This document shows, in pieces, positions 22,553 to 35,529 of a stretch of 64,000 bases of DNA. The stretch spans positions 1,347,001 to 1,411,000 of the forward strand of contig OY848918.1 in assembly GCA_963693285.1 (NCBI GenBank), written 5' to 3'. The notes beneath the pieces were generated by a model. The model saw only the letters and a program-made list of their open reading frames with translations, was not told the origin of the DNA and searched no databases. The stretch comes from Xestospongia muta (taxonomy: Eukaryota > Porifera > Demospongiae > Haplosclerida > Petrosiidae). The position numbers and the translations under genes are program-made. Positions within the stretch are counted from its first letter, which is position 1, and every line of letters begins with the position of its first letter.

Positions 22553-25500
22553 CTATGGCAACCAAGGCCTTTGTTCAAATGACACAATGCTTTTTTCAAG
22601 ACAGTGGTCACAAAAGTACATCACTGATGTAAAGGTTTGTATTCTGCTATCACTTACATCATACAATGTTAATATGGTCATTGGATCTTTAGACTCAAAA
22701 GTAGGAGGAGTAGCTTTGTTGCTTAGTAATGGAGAATCACTTTCGGTACTATCTATAGGAGAATCTGTTGGTATTCCAGTAGTACTAGTAAGATCAGATT
22801 CTTGGGATGAAGTTGATGTCATTTCATCTGATAAAGTTTCAGATGATACAGGCTGTGAAGATAGAGTAAGACATGTATATGACAATACACTTACTTCATG
22901 TAACTAGAAAAAGTATACAGTTACTTTATCAATAGTTTTTTTATATACAATGCTCAATGTCCTATTACTTCAACTAATTTTAAGACTGGTTTTAAAAGTT
23001 TCAAAATTCATGCAATAAGTCTGACATATCATGGTTGGCCAAATGATAGTTACAATGTCTGTCATTGGTCAATGTGCATGCTTTGGGTTTATTCATGTCT
23101 TTCATAATCACATGCTAGCTAAGAAAACATTAAAATAGTCAAATACACATGTAAAGAAATATATTTTCTAAAGAATGAAGAAATGCAGGGATGGGTAATA
23201 TCAGTCCCAATACAAAGAATGCAAACAAGATAGTAGGGGTGGCTGGCAATTGTATCATCCCCTACATAATAGCAGACATAGAATGCAATAGTATATCATT
23301 GATGTTATTTTGAAAATTTAGACGGTAAATATCCCAAATTGTTTGTACCACCTGTGCTATTATGTAGGGATGATGCAATTGTCATTCCCAAATTCCCAAT
23401 ATCTTGCTTGCATTCTTATAGCTTGCTCATGATTAAAGTTAATCATCATGTAGATAACAGTTACTACTTACTTTATCACTGTTAGAATCTAATCTTAAGA
23501 GATCTATAGTACTGATATAAAATAATAGTAATATCAGTTTAAACATGTTAACATACTTATTAGTATTATTTGTATCACTTGATGTCTCTGCATCTACTAG
23601 AAAGCAAGTGGGTTAATATACACATAATTTTTATTTCCTTCAAATACCATTAAGTTTAACGGAATTTTTTTTCTTCTTTCTCCAAAAAATAATCATCAAC
23701 ATTATCAGAACTATACCCACTAATAATGATAACAATAATACAATTCCAACTGCAAATATTGCCATTGACTTGTGATTTCTTGGAACACCAACTATAGTAT
23801 AAATAAGGAAAACAATATGTTAAAATACAATTAATATTACATATTCCATCATTAGGTTCATTAGATGATGTTGTATAAGGAATGTTAGTAATGTCACTGA
23901 TCAAAGAGACTATATCATGACTTGATTTTGTCACTGTAGAATATATCACTATAAAAAATATGTTATAATAATTATTATATACTACATATTACTTACTTGT
24001 AGTAATAATAATCTCAGTAGGAGATGGAACTAGTAAAATGTATTCCAGCACTTCAGACTTAACAGATGGGTTAGTTATAATAGTACCATCTACTATATCA
24101 TGAGCTGTCACAGTATAGTTACCACTAACTGGTAGAGTTATATACTGGTATACTGTACTCTCCTCTATATTGGATTTACTCATATTAATAGACTTCACAG
24201 CTCCTTTAAAAAACTCTCTAAATATCACATGACATCCATCAGCAGTAGATCTCTCAGCAAATCTACACTCTACAAAAACTGATCCATTATCAGAGTGGTA
24301 CAGTAGAGTGAGTCCTTGAACATGATAGGTTGCTATAAAGACAAGAGAACTGAAATAGTATCTCAATCAAAAGCATTGTACTCACTAAAATATGACTTGT
24401 TCTCTGTTTTGAAATTATTCAAAAAATCCAATATATCAGCAACAAAGGTACAGTTCAGATGAGAACTAATGTTTGATACAGTATAGTTAACAGTCACTGA
24501 TTGATAGTCTTTTGAAGAATTCGGAAAATCTGTACGAGTGTGGTTTGTTCCTGTTCCATTTAGTTGTGAGTTCTCTTTTGTAATACCAAATAATGTACTG
24601 TTACATAGTCTAGGATAGCCTGTAACCTACATGTCCAATGTAATATTACATAAGTAACTTTTGATTTACTTACATTAACTTGAAATAACACATCAAAAGA
24701 GTCACTTGATTTGTTAAAGATAACTTCATGATTAGGCAAGACATTACAAATATATTCTGTATTAAAATAACAGAAAAATTAAATTATATTACGTCATATT
24801 GTATTAAATACCTCCAATATATTCATTTTGTACACTACTGCCATTAGAACTATATTCTCCACTATGAGCTATAACAGTAGCAGTGTAAACATCACAGACT
24901 GTGAGGTTATATAACTCATAAGATGTGCTATCAGTGGTATCATTATATAGTAACTGGCCGTGTTGGTTCTCAATATAAATGTGATATGATCGTGGATAGT
25001 TCTCAAATGGATAGGACCAGGTTAGCCCACCAGAAGAATTGATAACATTTAAAGTAAATTGTAGGCCTATTACTGGTTTGATTCCTGCAATTTAACAAAG
25101 TAAGAAAGTGTATAGACTACTTAAAACCAGAAATAATTAACATTAATAAAGGCTAAGTGCATGGTATCAACTTAGCAATGTTATATACTGCAAAATAATA
25201 ATCTATCCCGCATATTGATTGAGTGATATGTATATTTAAGGTTAGTCATATCACTCACTCACTATGCTTATGGGTGTAATAGTCAATCTTCTATTAAGTA
25301 TTTGCAAATTTTGAAAGACGGGACAAATGCAAAAGCGAATTCCTTCTAAATAGACTTCCAACATGACAAAGACATGTATTAATTACGTAATAGTTAGAGC
25401 CCTACGCGATGTTATTTAGTTGTTTAGTAACTCGAGAATTCCAAATAATGCCCGAGCCGCATGTAAGGGCATTATTTGGAATTCGAGGGTTACTAAGCAA

Positions 25501-26776
25501 CTAAATAACCGACGCGTAGGGTTCTAGAAGACTTAGTTAAGTGACACAAACCGCAACACAAGCTATAACAATATGGAGACCATTGCTGCACAGCCACCTC
25601 TAAAAAAAGACGTTTTAGAACCCCAATTACAAAAGGACTAGCACAGAACAACAAAAGGCTGTATCCAAAATGCTTTGCGGGAACAATATTTCTAGCTGTT
25701 TCTCAGTCAAGATGAAGGCAGTCCAGTCAATGAAGATTATATTTTTAATAACTGCTCAAATATTAAGATAAATGTATACTCCTCAAATGAAAAATCATAA
25801 GCTCATGAATAACAATAATCAGAACTAAAAACTACAAACAAAAATTTAATATAATAATAAAAAATAATAAAATAATTTAATATAATAATAAAAATTAATT
25901 TATTCACTGACGTTTATTCATCTTTATTAAATCTTTATTAACGTGTTTCATCACGTTACTATAGTATTTTATATAGTAACCTCCATACAGGTTACTAATA
26001 AATATAAAACCTGAGGCTGGCCAATCAAATTGCATTATTTGCATTTGGTAAAAACTAATATAAATTAATCTTTGCTACTTTCTAAGGAAACTATTAGTAT
26101 TTGTAATATTGATATAATTTGACAATAACAATGCACCATTTATGATATTATCCCACTTTTACAACACACATGTATAAAATATGGGAATGGCTAACACAAA
26201 CTATTAACGTCAGTAAGTTTTAATATTGACAAACTTTTAGATTTACTAAACTGCCCCAAATTAAACACCTTACTGCAATTTCCTGCAGTACAATATTTTA
26301 CAAAGATGGAAGTGGTCTACACTAAAGGTAGAAACTAACCTTGAACTTTCAAAGTAGCTCCTTTTGCTATGTGATCAAAACTACGACCAACCACAAAACA
26401 TCCAACACTTATTCCATCATTAATAGCTAATGCTCTTATAGTTAGTACTGATGACAGCACATCAACTGATATATTGTTAGTAGAAGTTACTGATATTTCT
26501 CTAGCCTCTTCAATAGCATCAGTGAGAAAATTGCCTTGCACTGTCCAAATCAAAGAAATACCTGTACCCTGACAGGGAAAGGTCACCAAAGTGTTAAGTA
26601 GAGCCGACACTGGTGAAGGAGCTACTGTAATTACAGCCGCTAGACAGGTACAACACTAATATTAGTTTATTGACTAAGTACTTTTACTCACGAGCAGAAT
26701 CTGTGTATCTTAAAATCAAATAAAAAATAAAAAATACATCAACAATAAGCCTGTTAGCCTTTAAGCTCACTGCCAT
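22553..26776 (-). CDS. R1: Ig/FN3 transmembrane receptor with a Ser/Thr-rich tail
   Basis: Start ATG at 26774-26776 with a hydrophobic signal (LIVDVFFIFYLIL). Ig exon 26340-26639 (FPCQGTG, LIWTV, VGCFVVG: paired Cys and Trp). FN3 exon 24812-25084 (LTWSYPFENYP). Then 24674-24756, 24386-24626, and the membrane-proximal module 23997-24332 (VECRFAERSTADGCHVIF). Hinge about 23848-23948. TM exon about 23650-23793 (AIFAVGIVLLLSLLVGIVL then WRKKKKIP). Small exons near 23583 and 23475, then the tail at 22553-22904 (LSDEMTSTSSQESDLTSTTG). A donor inside the last exon (LYD followed by GTAAGT) leaves the exact C-terminus open. The tail aligns with the R2 tail but has lost its tyrosine motifs. Intron 2 (1.25 kb) holds a foldback element. 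Probable cell-surface protein; ligand unknown. Confidence 0.65.
23215..23417. mobile_element. Foldback MITE in an R1 tail intron
   Basis: Ends AAGAATGCAAACAAGA and TCTTGCTTGCATTCTT are inverted with one mismatch. An inner pair is also inverted: CAATTGTATCATCCC / GGGATGATGCAATTG, followed by TACATAATAGCA / TGCTATTATGTA. A second partial copy lies at 19012. Confidence 0.75.
25396..25525. mobile_element. Near-perfect 130-bp foldback element in R1 intron 2
   Basis: Arms of about 58 bp (AGAGCCCTACGCGATGTTAT to AATAATGCCC, then GGGCATTATT to GACGCGTAGGGTTCT) surround a loop of about 12 bp. CpG-containing ends (CTACGCG, CGCGTAG) stand out in AT-rich DNA. Confidence 0.85.
25530..26335. other. R1 intron 2 remainder, AT-rich
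   Basis: No exon seen. It contains AT/ATA simple-sequence patches (25840-25900) and nothing else recognisable. Confidence 0.6.
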
Positions 26777-26815
26777 CTTTCTTTTCTTAGGGGAAATTAG
26801 GGAAAACTTTTTGGT

Positions 26816-27047
26816 GTAAATAGAATATACGGACTGCGGATCACGGACTCGGATCATGAAAGACAATAAATAATATTAAAATCACATGAAGCAAGCCAAT
26901 GAATAATTATCTTGTGCATCCATGACCACACACGCTTATCTTGTGCATGTGTTTTAATTATTCATTGGCTACCTCATGTGACTTTATTATTATTCATTGT
27001 CTTACATGATCCGAGTCCATGATACGCAGTCCGTATATTCTATTTAC
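26816..27047. mobile_element. 232-bp foldback element at the R1 5' end
   Basis: GTAAATAGAATATACGG at 26816 is mirrored by CCGTATATTCTATTTAC ending at 27047. Arms of about 95 bp, with scattered mismatches and short indels, include CGGACTCGGATCATG / CATGATCCGAGTCC and CCAATGAATAATTA / TAATTATTCATTGG. It begins 40 bp upstream of the R1 start codon. Confidence 0.88.
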
Positions 27048-27149
27048 CCAGTTATTTGCGTAATAAAGAATAGAGCTTGGGCAGTAATTATTGCGCATGA
27101 GCATATACATATTTTTAATGCGCATATATGAAGTGGCGTTCATGTTGAT

Positions 27150-29277
27150 TGGTTCGGTGGCAGAACTAGGGGATTTCAATGCACATCTAGGGGGTGAGAA
27201 CTGTCCTGGGGATCAGAACTTGCAGGGAGTGCTTTTGCAGACAGTGTTGGAGAGATGTGAAGTTAGTGCTGTTTCACAGGGGGCATTGGCTTCTGGGCCT
27301 GTATAAACCTACTGTAGTGAGGAAGCAAGGACAACAGTGGACTACATTCTAATGGATGTCGGTGCTGCTTCTATGACGAAATCCTGTCATACACACCCTA
27401 CGATGGTTTGAACACTTCAGATCATCTACTTCTAACAGTGTCTCTGTTGTATGATGTTTGTTCCATCATGATGAATGGCAATAATGATACCTTAAGATGT
27501 AAAAGAATTGACTGGGTTGAGGCAGAGAAGAGTGGAGCTCTGGACAAGTACATGTCTGAGATACGAACCAGAATCGAACCCCTACTTACCAGAATACATG
27601 ATGATGGGGAGGTAATTAGCAACGACATTGAACAGGTGGCAGGGGTACTGATAGATACAGCTGAGAAGGTACTACCCTGTGTACAACCAAGGAGGAAGAC
27701 AAAATGAAGGGATGATGCCTTAGGCGTCTGTGTGTGCAGAGCTGGCAAAATCATGCAGCTTGGAGAGATGCAAGGAGTCCTGCAGAGGGGCCACTATCTG
27801 AGGAGAAGAATAGATTATGGAGGGCTGTAAGGGAAAGAGTGCGGTGGCGTGTGGCTAGCTCAGAGAGATTGCGAGTGCAGAAGAGAGACAGGTTGTTGTT
27901 GCCCAGAATAGTAGAAGATCAAGACCCCACAAGTAAAGAAGTCTAGATGCTCTTAGCTGATTGTAGGGGGAGAAACAGTACAGGATCCTGAAACACTTCT
28001 GAAAGTGTGGCCAGAACATTTCCGAAAGCTGGGTGAATCAAGGTTGGAAGATACTTCTGAGATGTCAAGAGACTTATGAGGAGGAAAGCACCGAGCCCTG
28101 ACAGACTGATGTCAGAGCACCTGAAGGCTGGTGGATATGTTGTGATCACATGGTTAAGTGAAGATCCTAAATCCTGTCGTGGATTTGAAGTTGTACCTGA
28201 AGTATTGAAGAGTGGTGTCATAGTGCCCATCTATAAGGGAGGCAGGAAAGATCTTTTGAAGGTCGACAGCTACAGAGGGATTACACTAACATCTATGGTG
28301 TCCAAAGTTCTGGACTTTTTGCTATTAGAACGTCTGGAGTTGGTTTTTACAAAAGTAGATCTGCCTCACGTTAACCAATCCCCCTACAGGAAAGCAGTCT
28401 CATCCGCTGATGCCATTTTGCTACAAAAGAGTTTCTTTGCCAAATATTATAGAGGTGGTAGTTGTGTCTACATGTGCCTGTATGACTTGGAGAAAGCATT
28501 CAACTCTGTTGAATATCCAGTGTTGTTAGAGAAGATTCTTGATGTTGGAGTGAATGGTAAGATGTGGAGACTCTTGAAGAGCTGGTATGATGGAACAAAG
28601 AGAGGATGGATGGGATCCTCTCTGAGAACTTTCAGGTGGAGAGAGGTCTGAAGCAGGGATCGGTACTGTCCCCAGCACTCTTTCATTTAGTGATGGACCC
28701 CCTTCTCAAGCAATTGCAGGCATCTGGTGTGGGTTTGACAATCAACAAATTCAATGCTGGAGGTTTCCTTCATGCTGACAATGTCAGAACTTTGGCAACA
28801 AGTGAGGAATCATTACAGTGTCTTGTAGCACTAGTGAGAGCATTTGCTGATGAAAACCTTCTTAAATTGAATGTTAGTAAATGCGAGATCGTTCTCTTTT
28901 CAAATCAAATAGGTATTTTACTTCCAGTCAGTGAGGTGGAGAGGTCTGTCATTAGGAAAATGTCTTGGTCACTGGTGGAGAGTAATCTTGCAAGCCTGAC
29001 TGGACGTGTGATATTGGCACTCTGTGACAATGCTGATTTGTTGTGTCTGGTGAAGGAGTGCAAGGAGCTGGAGGAGTGGTTTGGATCATCTTTCACTTAT
29101 CTTATCCTCAGTTCAATCAGGGAGATAAAGAAGGAAATTCTTGATCTCCATAAGAAGAAGCGTGCAGACAGATGCCTGGTGAAGGCCCCTATGGTTGCAG
29201 AGGTGTCGAGATGGATCAGTTGGGCCCAGCTCGGACCTGGGATGGAAGACAGTGAAAGGGCTGCAGCAGCTGAGTAG
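27150..29277 (+). pseudogene. Degenerate non-LTR (LINE) retrotransposon
   Basis: A C-terminal endonuclease fragment comes first: GDFNAHLGG near 27167, TTVDYILMD near 27330, SDHLLLTV near 27418. Linker open frames follow. The reverse transcriptase follows in two frames (28076-28651, then 28606-29277) with a frameshift between. RT motifs: SYRGITLTSMVSKVLD, LYDLEKAFNSVEYP (motif A, with Asn in place of the usual second Asp), GLKQGSVLSPALF (motif B), and FLHADNV in place of the usual F/YADD (motif C), so the catalytic site is lost. Stops interrupt the endonuclease. Orientation is opposite to R1. It resembles the CR1/Jockey/RTE-type APE elements, but the clade was not determined. No 3' tail or target duplication was identified. 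Confidence 0.85.
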
Positions 29278-29449
29278 AGCCTTGAGTCGTCACAGGAGAG
29301 GCAGTCATCCATGTTATCTATGGACACTGCTCCACTTCCTCAGTTATCAGTGCTGGATCACATCCTGGTCTCAAATGGGGAAGAGCTTCATCTAGATCTG
29401 GAGCTGGACTACAAGAAGTTGATGAACTTATTAGAAAAACTCCATTTAG

Positions 29450-30840
29450 ATGTTTTGTCTAAGTTTAGTAACATATTTATTACATACTGACTTTTATTCC
29501 AAATTGTGCCCACCAGGGCTTTATCAAATGAGACTTTAGACTTTTACTGGTCTGGCGATACTGCAATCAACCCATGTGAAGCAATTAACTTTTTGGCATG
29601 AAATTCTTTCATACGAATTTCGAGACATGGTCTTTCATTTGTAATCTATTCTTTACACTGACAATGTAATTAGCCAGTTTAATGTTTTCATCTGAAAAAT
29701 CATTTTTCTAGCACTCATGGTGGAACTCATATGGCAGATGATTCTGAAGTAGTTCTGATTTCTTGTGTCTCAAAATGGGCAGCTACTCACACAGATCAAT
29801 ATCAGTTGAGATCAGAGGACATTTCTATTGAAGGGTTTGGTCCACAATCTTAACTTCCACAATAATATCCATTCCCATAATATATTGCCTCTTTTAATTA
29901 GGTTGTATTTAATACAGCATGACTTCCTGTGGAGTAGTTTGTTTTTATAATTAATATATTGATCAACACCAGGCATTTTTGTAAGTAGTTAATTACAATA
30001 TGTATAAAGATTCCGTTTGGCATCTGCACATTTAGTTAGACACAAGAAATTTCATTGATTTTAGGTCTATTTTTGTGAGGGCTGTTACTATGGAATTTAT
30101 AATATGATAGTCCTACATACTACATATACATGACCTTTTTAAGATGTCATTTGTTAAAGTATACAAGAAATGTCAATTCCATAGTAATTAGTAATCAAAA
30201 CAGTATATATGCTGTGTGAACACTTAAATGTATTTGAAGCCATTCGTGTATGCAACCTGTACTTTAAAAATTGACTGGTTAATTTAACCAATATATGGTT
30301 GTACAGGTTGCATCAAAATTTATTAATTTTATGCAGAAAAAGTAAACATAATTTTATAAATAAATAAATAATAAATAGTTTTGATTATCATTGTACATGG
30401 AATTGACTGTTTATGTAGCTAATATTAATGATACGTGTTAGAATTAATAATGATTTTCTTTATTCTTACAAAGTTAAAATGCTTTGTTAGGTCTTTTACT
30501 ATAGATTCATATATGGACTCCAATCTGCAACATCCTATTCTTCAATGAGATAAATCTTAAGGTTAATAACATGGGATTTTGGATTATATTACTTATTATA
30601 TGCCATTTCGTGAACATTATTTGGTTTGCATGTATCCATCAAAATACAAATAAAAACATTTACAGTTCAAACTATTAGTTACATAAACAGTCAATCCTAT
30701 GATATATGGATACAATGTCAGGATTGTATAATATTATAATGAGTGCAGATTTTTTTATGATTTAATACATGATTAATAAACATAGAGTCAAAATAATCTT
30801 TGTCCTTAGGCCTATAAGCTAATAATATGATGTCATTATA
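29450..30840. other. Non-coding DNA between LINE remnant and R2
   Basis: No exon seen. A perfect 13-bp inverted repeat, ATGCAACCTGTAC / GTACAGGTTGCAT, spans 30250-30313. Confidence 0.55.
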
Positions 30841-30842
30841 TA

Positions 30843-33800
30843 TTAGCAAACTGAATCTTTGTGTACATCCACTTGTGATGTTGCTACAACTAACTGTTGA
30901 TCTCTAGAATCTTTGATTGTTAAGTCTATTTCAATATCCTGTAGAGATGAGTCACTATTGGAAGAACCATCACCTTGGCTATCTGAAATAGTGACTTCAA
31001 CACAGACAGGATCAAACTTGTTTCCAAATTGATTTTCATTTTTATTCTCCTTACTCAAAGATTTAACAAGAAACCTAGAGGAAACTAATTATGTACATCA
31101 TAACTTTTAGTGTCAAGACTAACTCATGTTCAAGTTCTTCATTGCTGTCAGTGTGAAGGTTTGAATGGCAACATTTATCAGCATCTGTATAAAGAGTGCC
31201 ACATCAGCTCATGAGCTGGATTTTACAAGTGTACTGTTCAAAGTGATTGGTTGTTTTAACCAATTAAGTCACTAAAAGTCTAGAATTATCAAAGCTAGAT
31301 TTCCTGTCATATATAGGTGCTATGAGTAAATTATACAAACCACAACTACCATATAAATGTAAACTCTCTAGATGATGAGTTCATGGAAAAAAGTGCATGC
31401 ATGTTTATCTTAACTAAGATAGAAGGCAATCCAGTCTGTTGGCAATAGTAAATACCTCCACTTATCTATAATAATCATGAGGGAGTAATTGTGTAATAGC
31501 TGATCCAGAAACTTCTGAGGGGGTGGCTATGCATTTGTATGGGACACATATACTTGAGAATGAACATATGAAGCATACACAGCCAATATATGTACTTACT
31601 ACCAGAGACTGCCATGTAAACTAGTTAGTTCAATATCAAATAAATATATAATAAACTATATAAAACAGTAATCAAGCAGGAAACAATGACTTATTTTTCA
31701 AAAAATTTGATTAACTTGTATATACCATGATCATCTTCTTTATTAACAGGAAAGTTCTCATACACAGGATTATGTCCACCCTATAGCAATAAAGACTTTC
31801 AATTTCAGTATCATTATTACTACCAAATAAGCTAAAACAAAATAAAATAGAGACATTCATTCAATAGTAAGTTTTGACTTAAGTAAATTATAACAAATTA
31901 TACAAAAAAGAAAGAACAGACAAGATTATAGATTACAGAAACTATGATAAAGCTAAAGACTGTTTTATGATAGTATGCTAGAAGGCTTTAAATTATAGTC
32001 ACACAATAATAAGTATCCAATCATGTCAATTGTAATGCTCATGGTATTGAGGTCTTCATTTTATATTGGTGGTGAGGTTTAATGGTTGATATATAAATAG
32101 TCACATAAGAATAAATGAGAAATGGAAGTCAACTACAGAATGCAGGAATATACACATGCATGTAGAAAGATATTACTATTATTATAATCATAATTATTAA
32201 AGGGACAAGGCTAACAGACCTCACAAGATGAAAAACAAAAAGAAAGTGAAGAAACACTACAATCTATGTACACAATCTAATCAGTGTCATAATATGTAAT
32301 GAATTGTGTTAATATCATAATACAGACATCAACATTTTAGAACTATATGTTATATATGTCCTGTGATTTATATTTATTTAAATTCTAATACAGTAAATGC
32401 AACAAATGATCTTAAATTCTACAAATGATACTACTTATAAAAATAATTAGGTCATATAAATTATTGACAAGGATTTTAATTTGACAATTTGTTAATTTGC
32501 ATGCCACATTACATTTGCTTCTTAATTTTAGAAACAATTGACCAAACTTTCTTTTCACCAATATTCTCACTATATTATATTGGTATTGTCATGATAACTT
32601 TTTCATGGATAAAACAATAAATTAACATCAAAACCCATCTCAGTACAAATGTGTACCAATGGAAACCCCATATCAGTTACAGTTATTGTATAAACAATGA
32701 TAAACAGTCTAAGGTAATGCAATTACCATTAATATAAACTCAGAGAATCATACATTCATTATCTATATGAGCCACAATGGTAATGATAATAATAGTATTA
32801 ACTCTAATAACTTTTCAGCTATTGTTAAGGAATTAGTTACAGATGTGTAAGGAACATTGGATTATGTACCTTAACTAACTTCGTTGATTCTTTACAACAA
32901 GAAGGATGTGTAGATGAGTGTTTATTCAATAACACTAAATTATATTCGTCACTATTGCAATTCATTTCAGATGGTATAGCAGATCTAGTTTGTAATAAAG
33001 TATTAATAAGAGATGACTCCGGAGAAGATGGAGGACCTATCGTCATTTCATTTGATAAGACTTCAGGAAATATAGGTTCTTGAGGCAAAGATTCATCTGG
33101 TACTTGATGAAGTATAGGAAAAGATGTAGGTAATTGGAGATGCTGTCTTCTGACTTCTAGTAACTATAAATATGTATAAATATTATGTATAGTCCACTTT
33201 GTTTCTCAACTGACATGCTACAAACTCAATGTCTTATACTTACTACTTACTACTACTATATTACTATCAAATACCAAGAAACATCACATTAAGCATAGTA
33301 TTATATTGAAATGTATCTCACATAACACAAAACTACTACTATAATGTGTAATAAGTAGAAAGAATAACACATAGTTACCTCGTCATGAGTAATATGATAA
33401 GGATCAGTTGCCATAGTAACACAAGGAAGATCTTCATAACTGATACGTGTAATAATAATATTACAAATTTTAAGGATTTATTACTATCTTACTTGTTGGT
33501 AATAGCTTGTGGATAATGTACTATTATATTTTCTATCCATGGAATACAGTATTACTATTAATATATTTGCTAATAACACACATACCTTGATTAAGTGTCA
33601 CCCATAGCTTCTTTCTCTTAACAATGAGACAAATAATAACTATTATTATCGTAACTAGTACTACAATTATGACTCCAACAACAGTGATACCAGATGTTAC
33701 AAATAATATCAAAACGTTAAAAGCTATAACACAAATAATATCACTTAAATCACACATTTAAACTTACAATCAGAAATTACACTAGGCCTTGTAGATACTA

Positions 33801-35529
33801 AAGTACTAGAGGCATCAATAATATCATTGACCATCTCATCAATTGATGTAGCACCTATAGCTAGTAAGATATCAAAGAAAAGTGCATATGGTAGTCAGTA
33901 CATACAGAACTTACAAGTAATTGTAACAGTCTCAGTAGGAGATGGTAGTTGTAAGAAATATTCCAGTACTTGAGAGTACACAACAGATGGGTTAGTTATA
34001 ATAGTACCATCTACTATATCATGAGCTATCACAGTATAGTTACCACTAACTGGTAGACTTATATACTGGTATACTGTACTCTCCTCTATACTGGATTTAG
34101 TCATATTGATAGACTTCACAGTTCCTTCAGAAAAATCACTAAATATCACTTGACATCCATCAGCACTAGATCTTTCAGCAAACATACACTCTACAACAAC
34201 TGATCCATTATCAGAGTAGTACTGTAGAGTGAGTCCTTGAACGTGGTAGGTCGCTATAAAGAGTAAATATTGTTGATCTCTTCACACACATCATTTTATG
34301 AACTTACTGAATATCATCTGAGCCAAATTTATAGTTTTCCTGAAACTGTTTGTAATGTATATAGTAAAGTTGTACTTGGTTGATGGGCTTAGGTTAGTTA
34401 TAGTATAGTTGATCACTTGGTCAATATCAGTAATATTGACAGTTAGAAAATATTTATTGATGATCTCATTATTTTCTTTAGTATTACCAAACAGAACACT
34501 ATTACAAAGTTTAGGATAACTTTTGATCTAGAAATTAGTACACAGTAGAGAGTTAAACTCATCTTATTTACTTGCCATAATTTCAAATGTTGCATTGAAA
34601 TTGTTCTCCTTTTTATCAAACATTACAATGTGGTTTTGTATCCTAATATTATAATCTATACAAGTAACATAAAGAAGACCATAAATACTACAGCCTACCT
34701 CCATTATATTGATCTTGAGTAGTAACATTACTAGAGCTATATTCTCCACTGTGAGCTATAACAGTGGCAGTGTAAATATCACAGACTGTGAGGTTATATA
34801 ACTCATAAGATGTATCATTAACAATATCATTATATAGTGACTGGCCGTGTTGGTTCTCTATATAAATGTGATATGATAGTGGATAGTTCTCAAATGGATG
34901 AGACCAGGTCAGCCAGCCAGAAAAATTGATAATAGTAAAAGTAAATTGTAGGTCTTCTACTAGTGCAATACCTGTTATTGGATTTAAGTAATAAAGTCCA
35001 TACTAGAAACTAACCCTGGATTGTCAAAATGGCTCCTAGTGATGCAATATCATAGTTTTGATCTATTACAACGCATCCAACATGTATCCCATCATTAATA
35101 GGTAGTGCTCTTATAGTTAGTACTGATGACCACACATCAACTGATATATTGTTAGTAGTTACTGATATCTCTCTGTCTTGATTACTGGGATCAGTGAGTG
35201 AATTATCCTCTACTGTCCAAGTTAAGACATTTCCTGTACCCTCACAGGTAAAGTTCACTAGTGTGTAAAGTGAAGCAGATACTGGTAAGGGAGCTACTGT
35301 GATATTAGCTGTAAGAAAACCAATAATGTCAAAGATAATATAATTATATAATATATATATATAAATTATATATATATATATATATTAGTTAGAACGTTTG
35401 ACTTATATTATGCTATGATTTAGTCAACTACTATCATTTACCATTAACAACTGAATCTTTTAATGTCAGTAGAAGGCTTCCTAAAACAACAGAAACGAGC
35501 TTTAGTGTCTCCTGGTCCACCAGAGGCAT
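30843..35529 (-). CDS. R2: Ig/FN3 transmembrane receptor with a long tyrosine-motif tail
   Basis: Start at 35527-35529 with a signal peptide (MPLVDQETLKLVSVVLGSLL). Ig exon about 35015-35308 (NFTCEGTG, LTWTVED, VGCVVIDQ). FN3 exon about 34700-34972. Exons near 34572-34655 and 34308-34530. Membrane-proximal module about 33914-34254. Hinge 33770-33860. TM exon about 33585-33724 (VTSGITVVGVIIVVLVTIII then KRKKLW). The cytoplasmic part continues through 33493-33530 (VHYPQA), 33381-33440 (YEDLPC, DPYHITHDE), about 32869-33165 (LLEVRRQ, DEYNLVLL; a donor after KLVK), about 31738-31781 (NPVYEN), 31124-31184, and a last exon 30843-31073. NPxY fits PTB binding and YEN fits a Grb2-type SH2 site, both by family rule only. 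A stop also follows KLVK without splicing, so a shorter form ending at 32837 is possible. Confidence 0.62.
31790..32835. other. R2 tail intron, no exon recognised
   Basis: About 1 kb of AT-rich sequence between the proposed donor at KLVK (near 32868) and the exon encoding NPVYEN. Confidence 0.45.

Noticed and set aside
22587..22907. 106-codon plus-strand open frame
   Set aside because: It is the antisense of the R1 tail exon, which is supported by homology with R2.
28468..29327. Minus-strand open frames within the LINE
   Set aside because: They are antisense shadows of the reverse transcriptase.
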